Source: Chalara sp. BL73 (Eukaryota; Ascomycota; Leotiomycetes; Helotiales). Taken from it: a stretch of DNA of 64,000 nt. Position numbers and translations under genes: made by a program. The notes under the pieces were generated by a model. That model was given only the letters and a program-made list of their open reading frames with translations, was not told the origin of the DNA and searched no databases. Position 1 is the stretch's first letter. Each line of letters starts with the position of its first letter. The stretch spans positions 62,001-126,000 of the forward strand of contig CAKJVC010000179.1 in NCBI GenBank assembly GCA_918026815.1, written 5' to 3'. Shown here piece after piece: positions 38,478 to 50,414 of the stretch.

Positions 38478-38590
38478 TTTAACCCTGTCAAAGTTAACCC
38501 CCCAGTCCGATTTAACCCTGTACATTTTAACCCTGTTCAGTTTAACCCTGTACATTTTAACCTTGTTTAGTTTAACCTTTTTAACCTTGT
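38478..38590. repeat. imperfect minisatellite of TTTAACCCTGT units
   Basis: About seven units of roughly 14-16 bp built on TTTAACCCTGTNCA, some with CCTTG in place of CCCTG. Just upstream (38440-38475) are CCTGTTCCTGTTC-type repeats resembling the minisatellite at 8663-8775. Confidence 0.7.
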
Positions 38591-38954
38591 CCCTACATCC
38601 TGATCTGCTTCATCCCTGTCCGTGTAACATCCGGCTCACCCGCACCCCTACAAGGGTTGCACGTGCCTGTCACACATACGTGTAATACCAAATTGATTGA
38701 TCGCTAATATTAATATTCTCAGCTAGATTTCACTACACTTAACACCATTTCAGCTTGTTACCTAATGATTACTTGTTCTTTACTACACGTCTCCTTGGGG
38801 TGGCGCAGGCTGATATTGTGGACCAATTTGTTCTGACTGTGCTGTACTGTATCTAGCTGATGTATGTCTCGATCTCCCTGGTCTGTCTCGCTTCCCTTCC
38901 TCCCTCAGTTTAGCAGCAACCCAGAATACAGCGTGTCGTACTGTTGGTGAGAGG

Positions 38955-38964
38955 GTGGTGCCAC
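38955..38964 (+). promoter_or_regulatory. candidate cluster regulatory site, exact
   Basis: Exact GTGGTGCCAC, 188 bp upstream of the ABCC transporter start. The surrounding 38954-38972 reads GGTGGTGCCACTTGCTTGG, one change from the copy at 8572-8590. Confidence 0.55.
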
Positions 38965-39151
38965 TTGCTTGGTCGGGCCTGCTTGTTTGCACTCTTGAAG
39001 TTTTAGGTTTCACGTTATTTGCAGCGCTAGCTGGCTGCAGCTACTCCCACTCCACTGCCACAGCTACCCTACTGCTCTACTGCTCCTACTGCTCCTACTG
39101 CGGTCCTGTATCTGAGCCTGAGAACTGCTGCTTGTAAAGATTCATCAAAGC

Positions 39152-42100
39152 ATGTCGTCGCTGAACCGAAATCTCTCTTCGCAACTTGACGCAGCTATGC
39201 AAGATCATTGCATTAAACTCGACAATTCCTTCGGGCCGTCGGCAGGCGACTGTCACGGCTCCATCGACTTCACCCTCCTCTTCGAGCAGAGTATTCTTAC
39301 CATCCTCCCTGCGTCGGTCTTCTTGATCATCGGACCCATTCGCGTCTACCTCCTGCACCAGACCAGCGTCAAAGTTAAACGCAGTGCCTTTGCACACTTC
39401 AAATCTGTAAGCTAGCCAGTCAATCATCTCATATTTCCTTATCCTTTCACCCAGAGAAAAAAATAGCCTCCAGACCCCAATCTCCTCTACAAGGCAAATT
39501 GAACACGAGGCTAATTCTCGCCCGCGTGTGCTAAATTGAAGATCATTATCACTATCTTCTCTGCTCTAAACCTAGCCCTTTTGGTGTTGTGGGCACGGAA
39601 GGACAGTCGCTGTCGCACCAAGGTGACCGTTGGAGCGGCGGCTGTTACTCTTGTTAGCAATTTCTCGCTTGGTGCTCTCTCGTATTACGAGCATCGATAT
39701 TCGGTTAAGCCAAGTGATATCCTCGCCATCTTTCTCTTCCCCACGCTCCTATTCGATGCTGCGCAGTGTCGTTCCCTATGGCTGATAGGGTGCGATCATG
39801 CCATCTCAAGCGTATTTTCGGCAGCGGTTGCACTGAAGACCATTATCTTTGTGACTGAATGCTGGGCGAAAACGAGGTGGTTGACGGGATATTTTCAGGA
39901 AACCACTCCAGAGCATACGAGTGGCCTCTTCAGTCATGCGTCATCATATTGGTTGAATCCTTTGTTATGGACAGGTAAGAATCAATAGGCCTTCCAGATT
40001 AGCCTCGGAAAAAGGCCAATTAGTAATGTGAATAATGGGTAGGACGTAGCCACCAACTGATTATGGGAGATCTGTTTGACATCGAGGATGATAATACATC
40101 AGAACGTCGAAGAGTCGAGTTCCGGCGCAATTGGAATGCCAGCCCTCACACTTCTTCAAAGAATCGTCTACTGCTAGTTTTACTAAAAACAATCAGATCA
40201 TACGTTCTCGCCCCCGTCCTTCCTCGGTTGGCTTGGATTGCAGTCATGTTCGCCCAGCCATTCGTTCTACAGCGAATATTATCCTTCATCTCACACCCGG
40301 CGCAGGATATCAGCATCGGGTACGGGTTGATTGCTGCGATTGGCCTTATTTATTTACTAATTGGGTTAACTAAAGCTCAGTATAATCATGCTTTGAATAC
40401 TTGTATGGTAGAAATACGAAATGTTGTCGTCACAGCCATTTATGAGACAGCCCTCGAGGTTGATTCAACAGCACTTGGTACAGGTACAACATCGACCCTG
40501 ATCAATAATGATGTCGATATTATCATGACCGGGCTGCGCTCGTTACATGAAATTTGGGCCAGTGTCGTTACTTTGGCAGTTGCTATGTGGTTGATTTACA
40601 ACACAATTAGCTGGGCGTAAGTGATTCGCTACTTCTTTTCCACTAGCAAACTCGTAATTAATAACACTGCAACTTAGTTTCGCTGCTCCCCTAGTGACTA
40701 TCCTAGGTAAAATGCACCCCTGAGTAATGCTGAGCTCCTAGGACTAACCATGGAAATACAGTTCTCACTATGCTCGTAGGACTCATGTCACCAGCACTCA
40801 TGCGTTCCCGCCAACGCTGGCTCTCTGCGACTGAACGTAGAATTGAAGCTACCGTTCGTAATATCACATATATGAAGGGCTTGAAATTAATGGGCATGGG
40901 AGAAGAAGCATTTGAAGAAATCCAGCAGCTACGTGTTTCTGAGATAGAGATTGGAAAGTATGTTGCCAATAGACTACGCCGAGATTTCTCTCCACTAACT
41001 AAAATAGGACATATCGGATTTTTGATTCGCTCGCAACGTCGATCTGTAAGTATTAATTCAACAGCAAAGATATATCATGCTGAGATATTTTAGCAAATAC
41101 GATGGTCAGCTGTTGCACATTGGCTTCTTTCGCAATCTACGCGGTTTTAATCAAAGTCCAGGGTCGTGACTTCGACGTTGGAATATTATTTACATCCTTG
41201 ACGCTGATAATTATAGCCATAGATCCAATCTTTACCTTAATTCAAGACGTCCCCAACCTTGCGAGCGCTCTAGTATGCATTAGGCGTGTGCAGCTTTTCT
41301 TGGTGTCGGAGAAAAAGCCATTGAGGACCCGCTCATATTCAAGTAGTAGGACTGCGTTAGATGATCGTAGTCCACCAAATTCTGAGACCGAGTTGAAGCA
41401 GCTAAAGACAACTCTCACAAGTCCAATTCTACTTTCTGCTGCAGACGCTACTTTTGGTTGGTTGGAACAAAAGCCAATATTACACAATGTCACATTCGAT
41501 ATCTTACGATGCAGTATCAACGTCGTTATTGGCCCGTGAGTAATAACCTTGCCTTAGATTGTGTGCTCATGGCTAACTATAACTTGTGCTTGATAGCGTT
41601 GGTTCTGGAAAGTCGACACTGCTGAAATCGCTGCTAGGTGAGACCAAACTGTTAAGTGGGTCCATATCAACGCTTCCCGGATGCGTTGCTTTCTGTGAGC
41701 AAAAGGCATGGCTACAAAATCATACTTTGCGAGACAATATTCTAGGCATCTCGGTATATGATGATATCTGGTATAAAATGGTTATGGATGCTTGTGCCTT
41801 GACGGACGATATCTCTAACCTGCCAATGGGTGATGCCACACAGATAGGTAGCCAAGGATTTGCTTTAAGTGGCGGCCAAAAGCAAAGGCTGGTGAGACAT
41901 ATTATACGGATGAAGTTAAATGCAAACAAAACTAATCAATACCAGTCTCTTGCTCGCGCAATATATTCCAAGGCAAAGATTGTCATTTTAGACGACGTTT
42001 TTAGCGGACTAGATTCCACTACCGAGAAGCATATTTTCACGAAATTATTAGGATCTGATGGGCTTCTAAGAAAGTTAGAAGCAACTGTTATTCTAGTAAC

Positions 42101-44724
42101 CCATTCAGGTTAGCATCGCCCTCCTTTTGCAACTTTATTCTAATTATATCTTTTTTTTTGGGATAACCAGTGCGCTGGATCCCCTCAGCAGATCACATAA
42201 TTGTCCTTGACGGTGGGCGAATCACCCAACAAGGATCATTGGAAGAATTGAACGCTTCAGAAGATTTTGTTCATCGTTTTGCATTAGAGGGCAAGGACGA
42301 GAACTTGGTACCTACCACCCCGGACGAAAATGCCGCCCCTCAGGCTGTCTTCAATAATAGGAGCGAGGATGAGGTAGCACTGGCAAAATCCTCAAGAGAG
42401 TGGTCTGTTTATGCGTACTATTCTCGCTCGGTGGGGATAGGCAGTGCTATTATTTATTTCTCCTTCACCTGCGCCAGTGCCGCTTCAAATACATATCAGA
42501 GTACGTATTGGCTTATATTGCTCTTCACGACTTTCCTTTTTTGCTACATAGTATTGGCAAGACTAAAAGAAGACAAAATTAACCTTATTTAACAGCTGTT
42601 TGGCTACAAAATTGGGCTTCCTCAACTTATGGTACCAGTTTATTGATGTATATGTTGGTCTACGCAGGTTTAGTCCTAACACTGATAATTATTTTTTTCA
42701 TGATGTGCTAGTAAGACCCTGCTGGAATCAATCTTACAAAAGCAAATCTGTTAACTACTATAGCCAATTGATGTGTGTCTTGGTACCGAAATCCGGGTTG
42801 GAGCTGCATAAGAGACAACTGAGGAGCCTTGTAAGGTAAATGAAAAAGAGAGTAGGCCTAGAAACTACACGAACTGATGTACCTAGCGCACCACTGTCAT
42901 TTTTCACCTCAACGGATACCGGAGAGATTGCAAATAGGTATTCGCCTCATACTTTTCACCTATATCTTCACATGCTGATATGGGCTAGATTCTCGCATGA
43001 CATATTATATGTAGATACAGGTTTGCCAACCGCATTGCTGAATACATTAGGCAGTAAGGCACACTCCATGGCATCTAAAAAGACATAATATTGCAAACTT
43101 ACATATGAGCAGATGCAACCGGCACGGTAGGAAACATCATCGTAATCGTGATTGGTGCGCCGTGGGTAGGCTTATCGCTACCCGTGCTATTTATTACCCT
43201 ATGGCAGATACAAAATTTCTACCTAAATACCTCTCGTCAGCTGCGATACATGGAACTGGAAGCCAAAGCACCCCTATACACTCATTTTTTTGAGACCCTT
43301 GAAGGACTTCATTCAATTCGAGCGTTTGGCTGGTCAGCACCCTTTCGGAAACAGAATGTTGACTTTCTGAGAAACTCACAGAAACCGTTGTTTCTATTGG
43401 CGGCTATTCAGATATGGCTTCAGTTTGTCTTGGACTGTGTCGTAGTGGCTTTAGTCTTAACGGTTTCTTGTCTTTCTGTTACTTTGAGGGGGAATTCGAA
43501 TGTGGGGCTCGTAGGATTGGCGTTGTTCAATTTAGTATGTTCACGCCCGCACCTCCCCCCGCCGCCCCGAACACATGGATGCTGATTCAGACACTATTAT
43601 GGATTCTAACAAATTACTAACGTTTCTCGAACATAGATCTCGCTTTCTCAAGGTCTCACCAATATCATTGCGAGCTGGACCCAACTCGAAACCTCTATAG
43701 CTGCAGTTAGCCGTATACGGGACTTTTGCAAGTCAACTCCAATTGAAGAAAACTCGACATCACTGTCTACTCCATCACCGGATTGGCCCTCTTCCGGCGT
43801 TATTGCATTCGAGAACGTTTCTGCTGCGTACGAGTACGTAGCTATCTACCATGAAGAGGGGCAGTTGATAAGACTAACATTATCCTTTACTAGGTTGGGT
43901 AAAGATTTAGTTCTAAAAGACATATCCTTCTCCGCCCAATCAGGCCAGAAGATAGGGATCTGTGGGAAGACCGGCAGGTATGTTTTGTGTCTCAGGAATG
44001 ATGACTGTCTTACAATGTATACTTAGTGGAAAGAGCTCCTTGGTCCAAACCGTCTTCCGGCTTCTAGAGATTTCTCAGGGAAGAATCCTTATTGACGGTA
44101 TCGATATCACCAGCATGCCGCGCGACTTGCTGCGTTCTCGGCTTACCATCTTACCGCAAGATTCATTTTTTGTGCCCGGTACAATCGAACAAAATCTGCT
44201 ACTAGGCACTGCATTGAAGCAAGAAGGAGAGAAAGAGGCACGCAATACAAAAATCCAAGAAATACTCCATGCTCTAAATCTCTGGGACAAAACGCATGAG
44301 CTTGGGGGAATGGATGCTGCCTTAGACCCGGAGAAGATGCTTAGCCAGGGTGAGAGACAACTATTTTGTCTCGCAAGAGCGTTGCTGAATCCATCTCCCA
44401 TCTTGATTCTAGATGAGGCTACTAGCAGGTACATGCCCCTTCCTCATGTCATCTTCCGTATCCCTTCAGGAAGAAGTCGACGATCAAGCTAACCAGCCTT
44501 GCACCTCCAGCATGGACGCTCAAACAGACGCTCTTGCCCAGAGAGCACTGCGCGAGTTTTGCGCTCATCGTACAATCCTTTGTGTTGCCCATCGCTTAGA
44601 TACAATCCTAGATAGTGACCGCGTACTTGTGCTAGATAAAGGCAGAGTAGTTGAAGAGGGAGCGCCAAATGACCTAATCAATGTTGCGGGTTCGGTGTTT
44701 GGGGGCCTGTTGGGAGACAGATAG
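39152..44724 (+). CDS. ABCC-type (MRP-like) multidrug exporter, 19 exons
   Basis: Exons: 39152-39406, 39542-39974, 40043-40616, 40678-40706, 40762-40957, 41008-41045, 41094-41535, 41597-41891, 41946-42108, 42171-42500, 42596-42710, 42764-42835, 42887-42937, 42989-43053, 43113-43534, 43637-43833, 43894-43977, 44027-44428, 44511-44724. Joined: 1,458 aa with no stop and no frame conflict. Seen: an N-terminal hydrophobic TMD0 with FTLLFEQSILTILP; first nucleotide-binding domain with GPVGSGKST, LSGGQKQRL and IVILDDVFSGLD; the second transmembrane part with APLSFFTSTDTGEIANRFS; second nucleotide-binding domain with GKTGSGKSS (split by an intron), LSQGERQLFCLARALL and ILILDEATSSMD. Length and layout fit full-size fungal ABCC pumps of the plasma membrane or vacuole. 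It is divergent from NRPS2, which suggests export of, or protection from, the peptide. Both catalytic sites look intact. The start follows ORF openness and TMD0 similarity. Confidence 0.92.
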
Positions 44725-45027
44725 TTACAGTGAGGTTTTGGATTGTTTTTGTCCAGACGTTGTATGTTTTTTGATTGGTTTATTTTATTTAAAAGCACAA
44801 CAATTCAAGAAAGAATCATGATCAACTAAATGTAACAAAATAACACGGCGCTTATGCTTAAGTTTTCTCTGGTATAGCTTTATACAATTCAAATATATTT
44901 TCATTTTTACTATATACTATTTTAAAATAATCGGTGTTAAACTTTATATCGTAAATAGAATACTAGTGCAAAATAACATAAAAAACCAAGGCAAATAGTA
45001 ATAGTACATTTGGCATTACTCTTTATG

Positions 45028-45061
<34 letters not shown>

Positions 45062-45518
45062 AGTTAATAATAGTAATAATGTTCAAAGAAAGTATTAATT
45101 TGAAAAAGCGTTTACAAATCCTTTAAATAGGAAAATTTAATATATGATTCACAATTATTCTTCACTTTTGCTTGTATCAATGTACAAGTTGTAAATATAT
45201 TTTGATAACCTAAGGGATATTTGCGTATAAACTGTTTATGTTCTGTTCTTGAATATAGTGTTTTCGGGCAATGTAGCTATATCATATCATTATAGTATGA
45301 TTGATATTTATATCATGCAGTAGCTCGCTTGCTTATCATTCAAGGGCTAGATCTAATCTGGGTGTATCAACCACCTGCTCCCCAAAATCATGCCTTTTCT
45401 GATATCACCCCTAGCGTGTCCGCACTTCAAATCCCGTGATGATAGCACTTGTGACCCTTAGAAACACTCCAAGACGAATTGCTGACTATGAGCAAATGTC
45501 TTCAAGAGAGTTTCAGAA
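44725..45518. other. AT-rich intergenic with a 29-nt T tract
   Basis: The region lies between the 3' ends of the convergent transporter and amidohydrolase genes. It has a T run of 29 at 45028-45056 and no supported gene. Confidence 0.6.
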
Positions 45519-47183
45519 CTATATTCCTAGGCTCTTGTCATGACTGCGCAGCAAATCGTCATAGTTAAGCACAGCGCGTAACAGAACCTGAGCTCCATGG
45601 CCACTATTGCAACATATTAGCGAATTTGAATGTTAACATCGATGCTTTAGAGCGGCCACTATAAAGGATAAGAGTAGCAGTCTGATTTATGCTATTGAAA
45701 AGGACTAGCAAGGTACCCACCATTGTTCCTTAGTGCTATGTTCAAGGGGGGAATGACTAATCCCGTCTCTACAGGGAATGAATATCATAGCTGTAGGTGT
45801 CTTAGTGGCTACCAAGGCACTATCGTGGCCAGCGAATGAGATCATCTCCATGACTTTGTCGGAACCAACCTCTTCGACAGCTGCAGAACGGACACATTCC
45901 ATAGCCAGATCATCGAAGTGGACTACGGGACTACGCCAAGTACGAGTCATCCCGAACGTGAACTTGGAGTTGTCATTTGATATGCGGACCAATTCTGCTT
46001 TTATGGAGGACTCGAATTCATCTAGCACCGCTTCTGTCGGGTGTCTAAAGTCGATAGAAACTTCAGAATAGCCGGCTATCTTATTCACAGAGCTTTTCTC
46101 TGTGCGGATCACTCCGACCGTTCCAACTGCGTTGTGCGTAAGGGCTAACTTCTGAACCAGTGTTATTATCTCAGCTGCGGCCACATGTGCATCTGCTCGA
46201 TATTTCATAGGTGTCGAGCCAGCATGGCCTTGTTCTCCTGATACTTCGATCGTGTACCATCTTACACCTTGTATTCCTGTAACAATTCCAATTTCTTTCT
46301 GTTGGTCTTGCAATCTTCGTTCCTGTTCGATATGGACCTCGAAATGAGCGTTCAGTGGATTTAAGCGAAAGTCTGCCGTGCGAGCGCCTAGATACCCAAT
46401 CGACGATAAATCTTCTTTCATCGTCGATTCTTGTGTTGTATTGGCGTTGTTGTGCCCTTGGGAGAGTGAAAGGTTGGTGGACCAAACAGCTGAGCCTGTA
46501 CACCCGGACACGTAACCAGCTCCTTCCCTATAGACGGCATCGTTACTGCTGCCCTTCAAGATTTCCGAGAAGATAAAGGGGAGTTCAAGGTATAATTACT
46601 CGTTGGTCCAATCCACAGCCGCTATAGGTGCGTATGTCTTAATTCCTGAATCCTTGATTGTACGCAGAACCTCCAGCGCGGCCAGAACACCGAGAATCCC
46701 GTCAAATCTACCACCTTGAACCAAGTCAGCTTAATACATCAATCTCAGGGCCACCCTGAAGAAGGTCGTCTTAAAGAATCATCCATTCTCAACCGGGCAT
46801 AACTAATCAAGGTAGAAAGAAGGGATTGTCTATAATAAGAACCAAATCATAGACTAACCATTGAATTGAGTATCGAGATGACTCCCCATCGCAATAGGTG
46901 CAAGATCATTGTTGGTACCGGGCAAAACAGCAAAAATATTGCCAATGGCATCAACACTTACCTCGCACCCAATCTTCCTCGCTTTGGTCATAAACCAATC
47001 CCGCACCGCTTTATCATCGTTCGAGAGAGAGAGGCGAGCCATTCCATACGAGTCTGGCACAGCTCCCCATTCTGCTGTATGGTGAATATCACTCCACAGT
47101 CGTTCAAAGTCAGCTCGCAAAAATGGCTCGCTTGTGTCGAGGGGAAGTGTTGCACTAGGCATCGTGAATTGAGCCCTAGACAA
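45519..47183 (-). CDS. M20 amidohydrolase (N-carbamoyl-L-amino-acid hydrolase / allantoate amidohydrolase family)
   Basis: Four exons: 47183-46859, 46714-46600, 46527-45721 and 45603-45519, giving 443 aa. The splices restore NGGRFDGILG, WTNEEGAGY and EQCGHGAQVLLRAVL. These enzymes are two-metal hydrolases that cleave N-carbamoyl or related amide bonds of amino acids, allantoate or ureidopropionate. The metal-ligand set is complete: His in MGSHLDTQ, Asp in RFDG, the Glu pair in NEEG, His in FEVHIEQ, and a C-terminal His in GISHSPLEHS. The dimerisation segment with GEQGHAGSTPM is present. The usual EGARF reads EGAGY. Two GTGGTGCCAC-type sites lie 392 and 731 bp upstream, the same motif as in the NRPS promoters, which argues that it belongs to the cluster. 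The role there is unknown: tailoring, release of a protecting group, or amino-acid supply. ATG at 47183 is the first in frame; 47162 is an alternative. Confidence 0.9.
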
Positions 47184-47574
47184 AAGATCGACCCAGCTGA
47201 CTCTGTACAGTCGAACCTATCGTCGGATACTGCAACTTCGATTTTAGATCTATGGAAGACCAAAAGCAGAAGCAGCAGAGATATGACAGAAGCAGGTTTT
47301 ACAGCGAAAATCTGTTGAGAAAGGCTAAGAATTATGACCGAGATGGTTTCCTGGAGATTTTAGCGGATGAGTCTTCTGCATATTTATGTAATATGCTACG
47401 GTGTAATATCTTTTACGATTCTAATCTATGTGGTCTACCCAGGCTCTTACCGCCATATACATTTAGGCATCGTGTTGAGTTTCAGGAGCCGGTGGGAATT
47501 TGTGTAGCGTAAAAACATGTGAACGTATCCCTCAATCACGCGGAGTGCAGAACAACGCCCAGGTCATTACCATG

Positions 47575-47584
47575 ATGGCACCAC
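47575..47584 (-). promoter_or_regulatory. candidate cluster regulatory site, one mismatch
   Basis: Plus strand reads ATGGCACCAC; the reverse complement GTGGTGCCAT matches GTGGTGCCAC at 9 of 10. It lies 392 bp upstream of the amidohydrolase start. Confidence 0.45.
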
Positions 47585-47913
47585 TCTCAATATCTCGAGG
47601 TCTTGTGGGATTGTTTCGGGTATTACAAGATACATTCTTACACTAATCTATGCGAGTGATCCGATTTATGATACTCTATCATTCGTCCAATCACCCGTTT
47701 CCTAAGTCAAAGGTGTCGAATGAGTAGGATTCTAAGAAAGGAGAATCGGCAATACCAAAAATTTACAAATGGAGAGCTCGAATCGACTTGTAAGCGTGAG
47801 CTATCTATGATACCGTTGGGGTATCTGCAGGCTTGAGGATAGTTTAGCTTGCATAATATTAACCTCCATATCAGGACTATATGGAATAAATGCATGCAAG
47901 TCACGCAGAAATG

Positions 47914-47923
47914 GTGGTGCCAC
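47914..47923 (+). promoter_or_regulatory. candidate cluster regulatory site, exact
   Basis: Exact GTGGTGCCAC within GGTGGTGCCACC, 731 bp upstream of the amidohydrolase start. Confidence 0.5.
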
Positions 47924-50414
47924 CAAAGAACCACTATTTGACTTTTAAATTTTTAGATAACAAATCATCGGCGGTACAATGAGCTAGGACAAAATTCGCC
48001 GTCTTATAACTCAACGAAGGAAGCTGATCTGCCAACAACTTTTAGCAACAAGTCCCGGAGTCAGCTTCGATATTGTGGAATGCAACGGCGCGGATATAGA
48101 AGCTAAGATTGAAGTGTTGGTGGTGACCATGGAAACCCTTGATCACGCTGTGGCGAGTTCTATTGAAGGGGTCAAGAAGGTGTAGCGCGCGGTAGAAGGT
48201 GACAAGAAGCTCAATGAGTGGGTAAGGAATACGTTCTTCGTTTTTAGAATTAAGCCACAAACGCCAACAAAAACACTATTTTCTGACTGGGGCAAGGTTG
48301 AGACAGCTGACGCCGTATCTTTTACCTGAAACCAGGGACTCGTGCTATAAGCGGACGAATACAGAGGCGGTCATCGGCTTTCGTATCAAGTCATGGACAA
48401 CATGTTTTGCCCGCAGAATCCGCCATCTCGAACGTGGAATGAGGCTCCCAACTTCAGCTTATCCATTCTGTTCTTGGTGGTAGGTGATCTGCCGTTTACA
48501 GACAGCGGACAGGAGACTACTGAGCAAACCGGCGCGCCATGGGCGCACCACTAAACCTTGCTTAGTGTTGCTACGCTGACTATTCTATCCATGACCAATC
48601 CCAATCGAATTCTAAGGAACGTGAATTCAGCCGATACCCGCCTCTGAGGCTAATAAGAGGCAAGAGCAAAAAGCTTGACCGTTATGCATATTTTCAATGC
48701 AGCCATGGCAGAGCCGTACCGCAGACAATACAGTATCGGCACAGATGGGACTTGCCAAAACCCATACTCATACCCATGCCTATTTCTACAGCAATTCCGA
48801 CATAGTATGCTTCATATAACGCCTTCGGGCTTCGCCGACCCTGTGCGACGGAGGCTACCGTTTGGGTATAATTTCAACCACCATTGCGAAGCACAACATG
48901 CCCGCGGCGATCATAGCACCACACTGATACTAGTGTCAGACTCGGAGATTTTTTTTTGGGCGCTGATTGACAATGTGCCGAGCCGAAGGACTTATTAATT
49001 CCTCCACACGGCATTAGTTGCTTAGCGTATTTGCATATACGATGATTGTCCTAGCTGACACTTATTACCCCATACTTACGCCTCATCCGCGCGCTGATCA
49101 GCTCCGTGGCGCCACTTGAAGCATTGCCTAGGGCCCCTGTCGCACTCTGGTGCAGGGGCAGTAAATGTGGCTGCCAACAAGATCCGGCGCATCCGGGACT
49201 TCCGGCCCTCCCGGCCTAGGCAGGGAACTTTGCGTAAAACACAGTTCATATTAATATCACTAAACATCAAGGAAGTACATATTTACTGACATATAAAATA
49301 TTTTTTATATAAAATATTATTTAAAATGAAACAATATTTAAACAGAATATAAAATAACGAAAAGAATCAGTATTTTTTTTGCTACTATTAGTTGATGAAA
49401 AAAAGGATATTATTATAAAACAATACTTTACAACCCCCTTTTTTTTGCATATTATATTATACAACGCTAAAATTTATATATTGATATCATTTGTACAATT
49501 AATTAAAGAAATTAAATAGCAACGTAATTTTCACAATGTATGCATTATAGTACAATAGTATTAAGACCATTAATCAAGACAAACGGCGTGGTGTTTCCAT
49601 TCACAGCCCATGATTTAGGAGATTGTGGGGATTGCGGTGGGCCGCCTCAGCAAAAAATGTGTCATTGTTATGCAGTTTATCGGCTTAATGCTACAGGAGT
49701 CTCCAGGTCCCTGAGATCTAATGGTTGAGAAGGACAGTGAGCTAATATCCACCTTATACGGAGTGAACAGCTTAAGCAATATTTATTCAGGGTTCCTGCA
49801 TCACATTTGCCAGGGTATGTACAGCACAATATCCCAATTGGGAACAATGGCATCAATTTTGGGGGCTATTTGCAATTCATGTGACACTATCAGGGTTCAT
49901 TTTTCCTTTCCTGACCGGACCTTATACTCTCATTCTCACCACCACGGTCCGTTGTGCTTTGGCTGTGGTCAAGAATCAGCTTAATCCGCTCAAATCTCTT
50001 CTTGAGGGAGTTTGCAATTTATTATGCATTATATTTGCGCTACCCAAGTGACGATACCATGCTATGTACATTTTTTTCCTCATCCAGATCCAACGAACCG
50101 AGGCCGAGCGAGTTGCCAGGCCATGAACGCATTATCATCTCCCGCAAAGTGTGCACCTTTCCCTTAAACAGAAGCATGGTACTTTTAAGCCATGGGTCTA
50201 GGATGAGTAAGCTCATCGGTCTCAGCATAAGGAAGAAGCTTCTGTAGCGAGATTACCTTGTAATATCAGCACCATTTACTTCCCCCGCATGATGATCTTC
50301 GCTCAGCTTATCTTCCTTCCCTGTAAAATTCCACTGAGGTATGGACGCTCTTGGGTCCCTTCATTGTTCACCCTTTTCATCCCAGTATGGGGTTCAATTT
50401 GATTGATTATGCTC

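Larger units (their letters stand above)
37694..39151. promoter_or_regulatory. shared divergent promoter of NRPS2 and the ABCC transporter
   Basis: A 1.46-kb interval between the divergent starts of NRPS2 (37693) and the transporter (39152). It holds two exact copies of GTGGTGCCAC (38182 on the minus strand, 38955 on the plus strand), one CACGTG E-box at 38660-38665, and a TTTAACCCTG minisatellite. Short open frames here have no recognisable motif. Confidence 0.6.
47184..50414. other. intergenic, 3.2 kb, no supported gene
   Basis: Open frames are short and lack motifs. The first 750 bp carry two GTGGTGCCAC-type sites and probably the amidohydrolase promoter. A very AT-rich stretch lies at 49280-49530. 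A GTGGCGCCAC variant lies at 49106-49115. Confidence 0.55.

Noticed and set aside
40958..41007. Apparent frame conflict in the ABC transporter suggesting a pseudogene
   Set aside because: A GTATGT...CTAACTAAAATAG intron (40958-41007) resolves it and restores EIGKTYRIFDSLATSISNTM.
47252..47512. 86-codon plus-strand frame just upstream of the amidohydrolase (MEDQKQKQQRYDRSRFYSEN...)
   Set aside because: It has plausible composition but no recognisable motif, no splice partner, and lies in the presumed amidohydrolase promoter.
49106..49115. GTGGCGCCAC as a seventh regulatory site
   Set aside because: The half-sites match but the centre differs, and it is far from any supported start (1.9 kb from the amidohydrolase); noted only as a variant.
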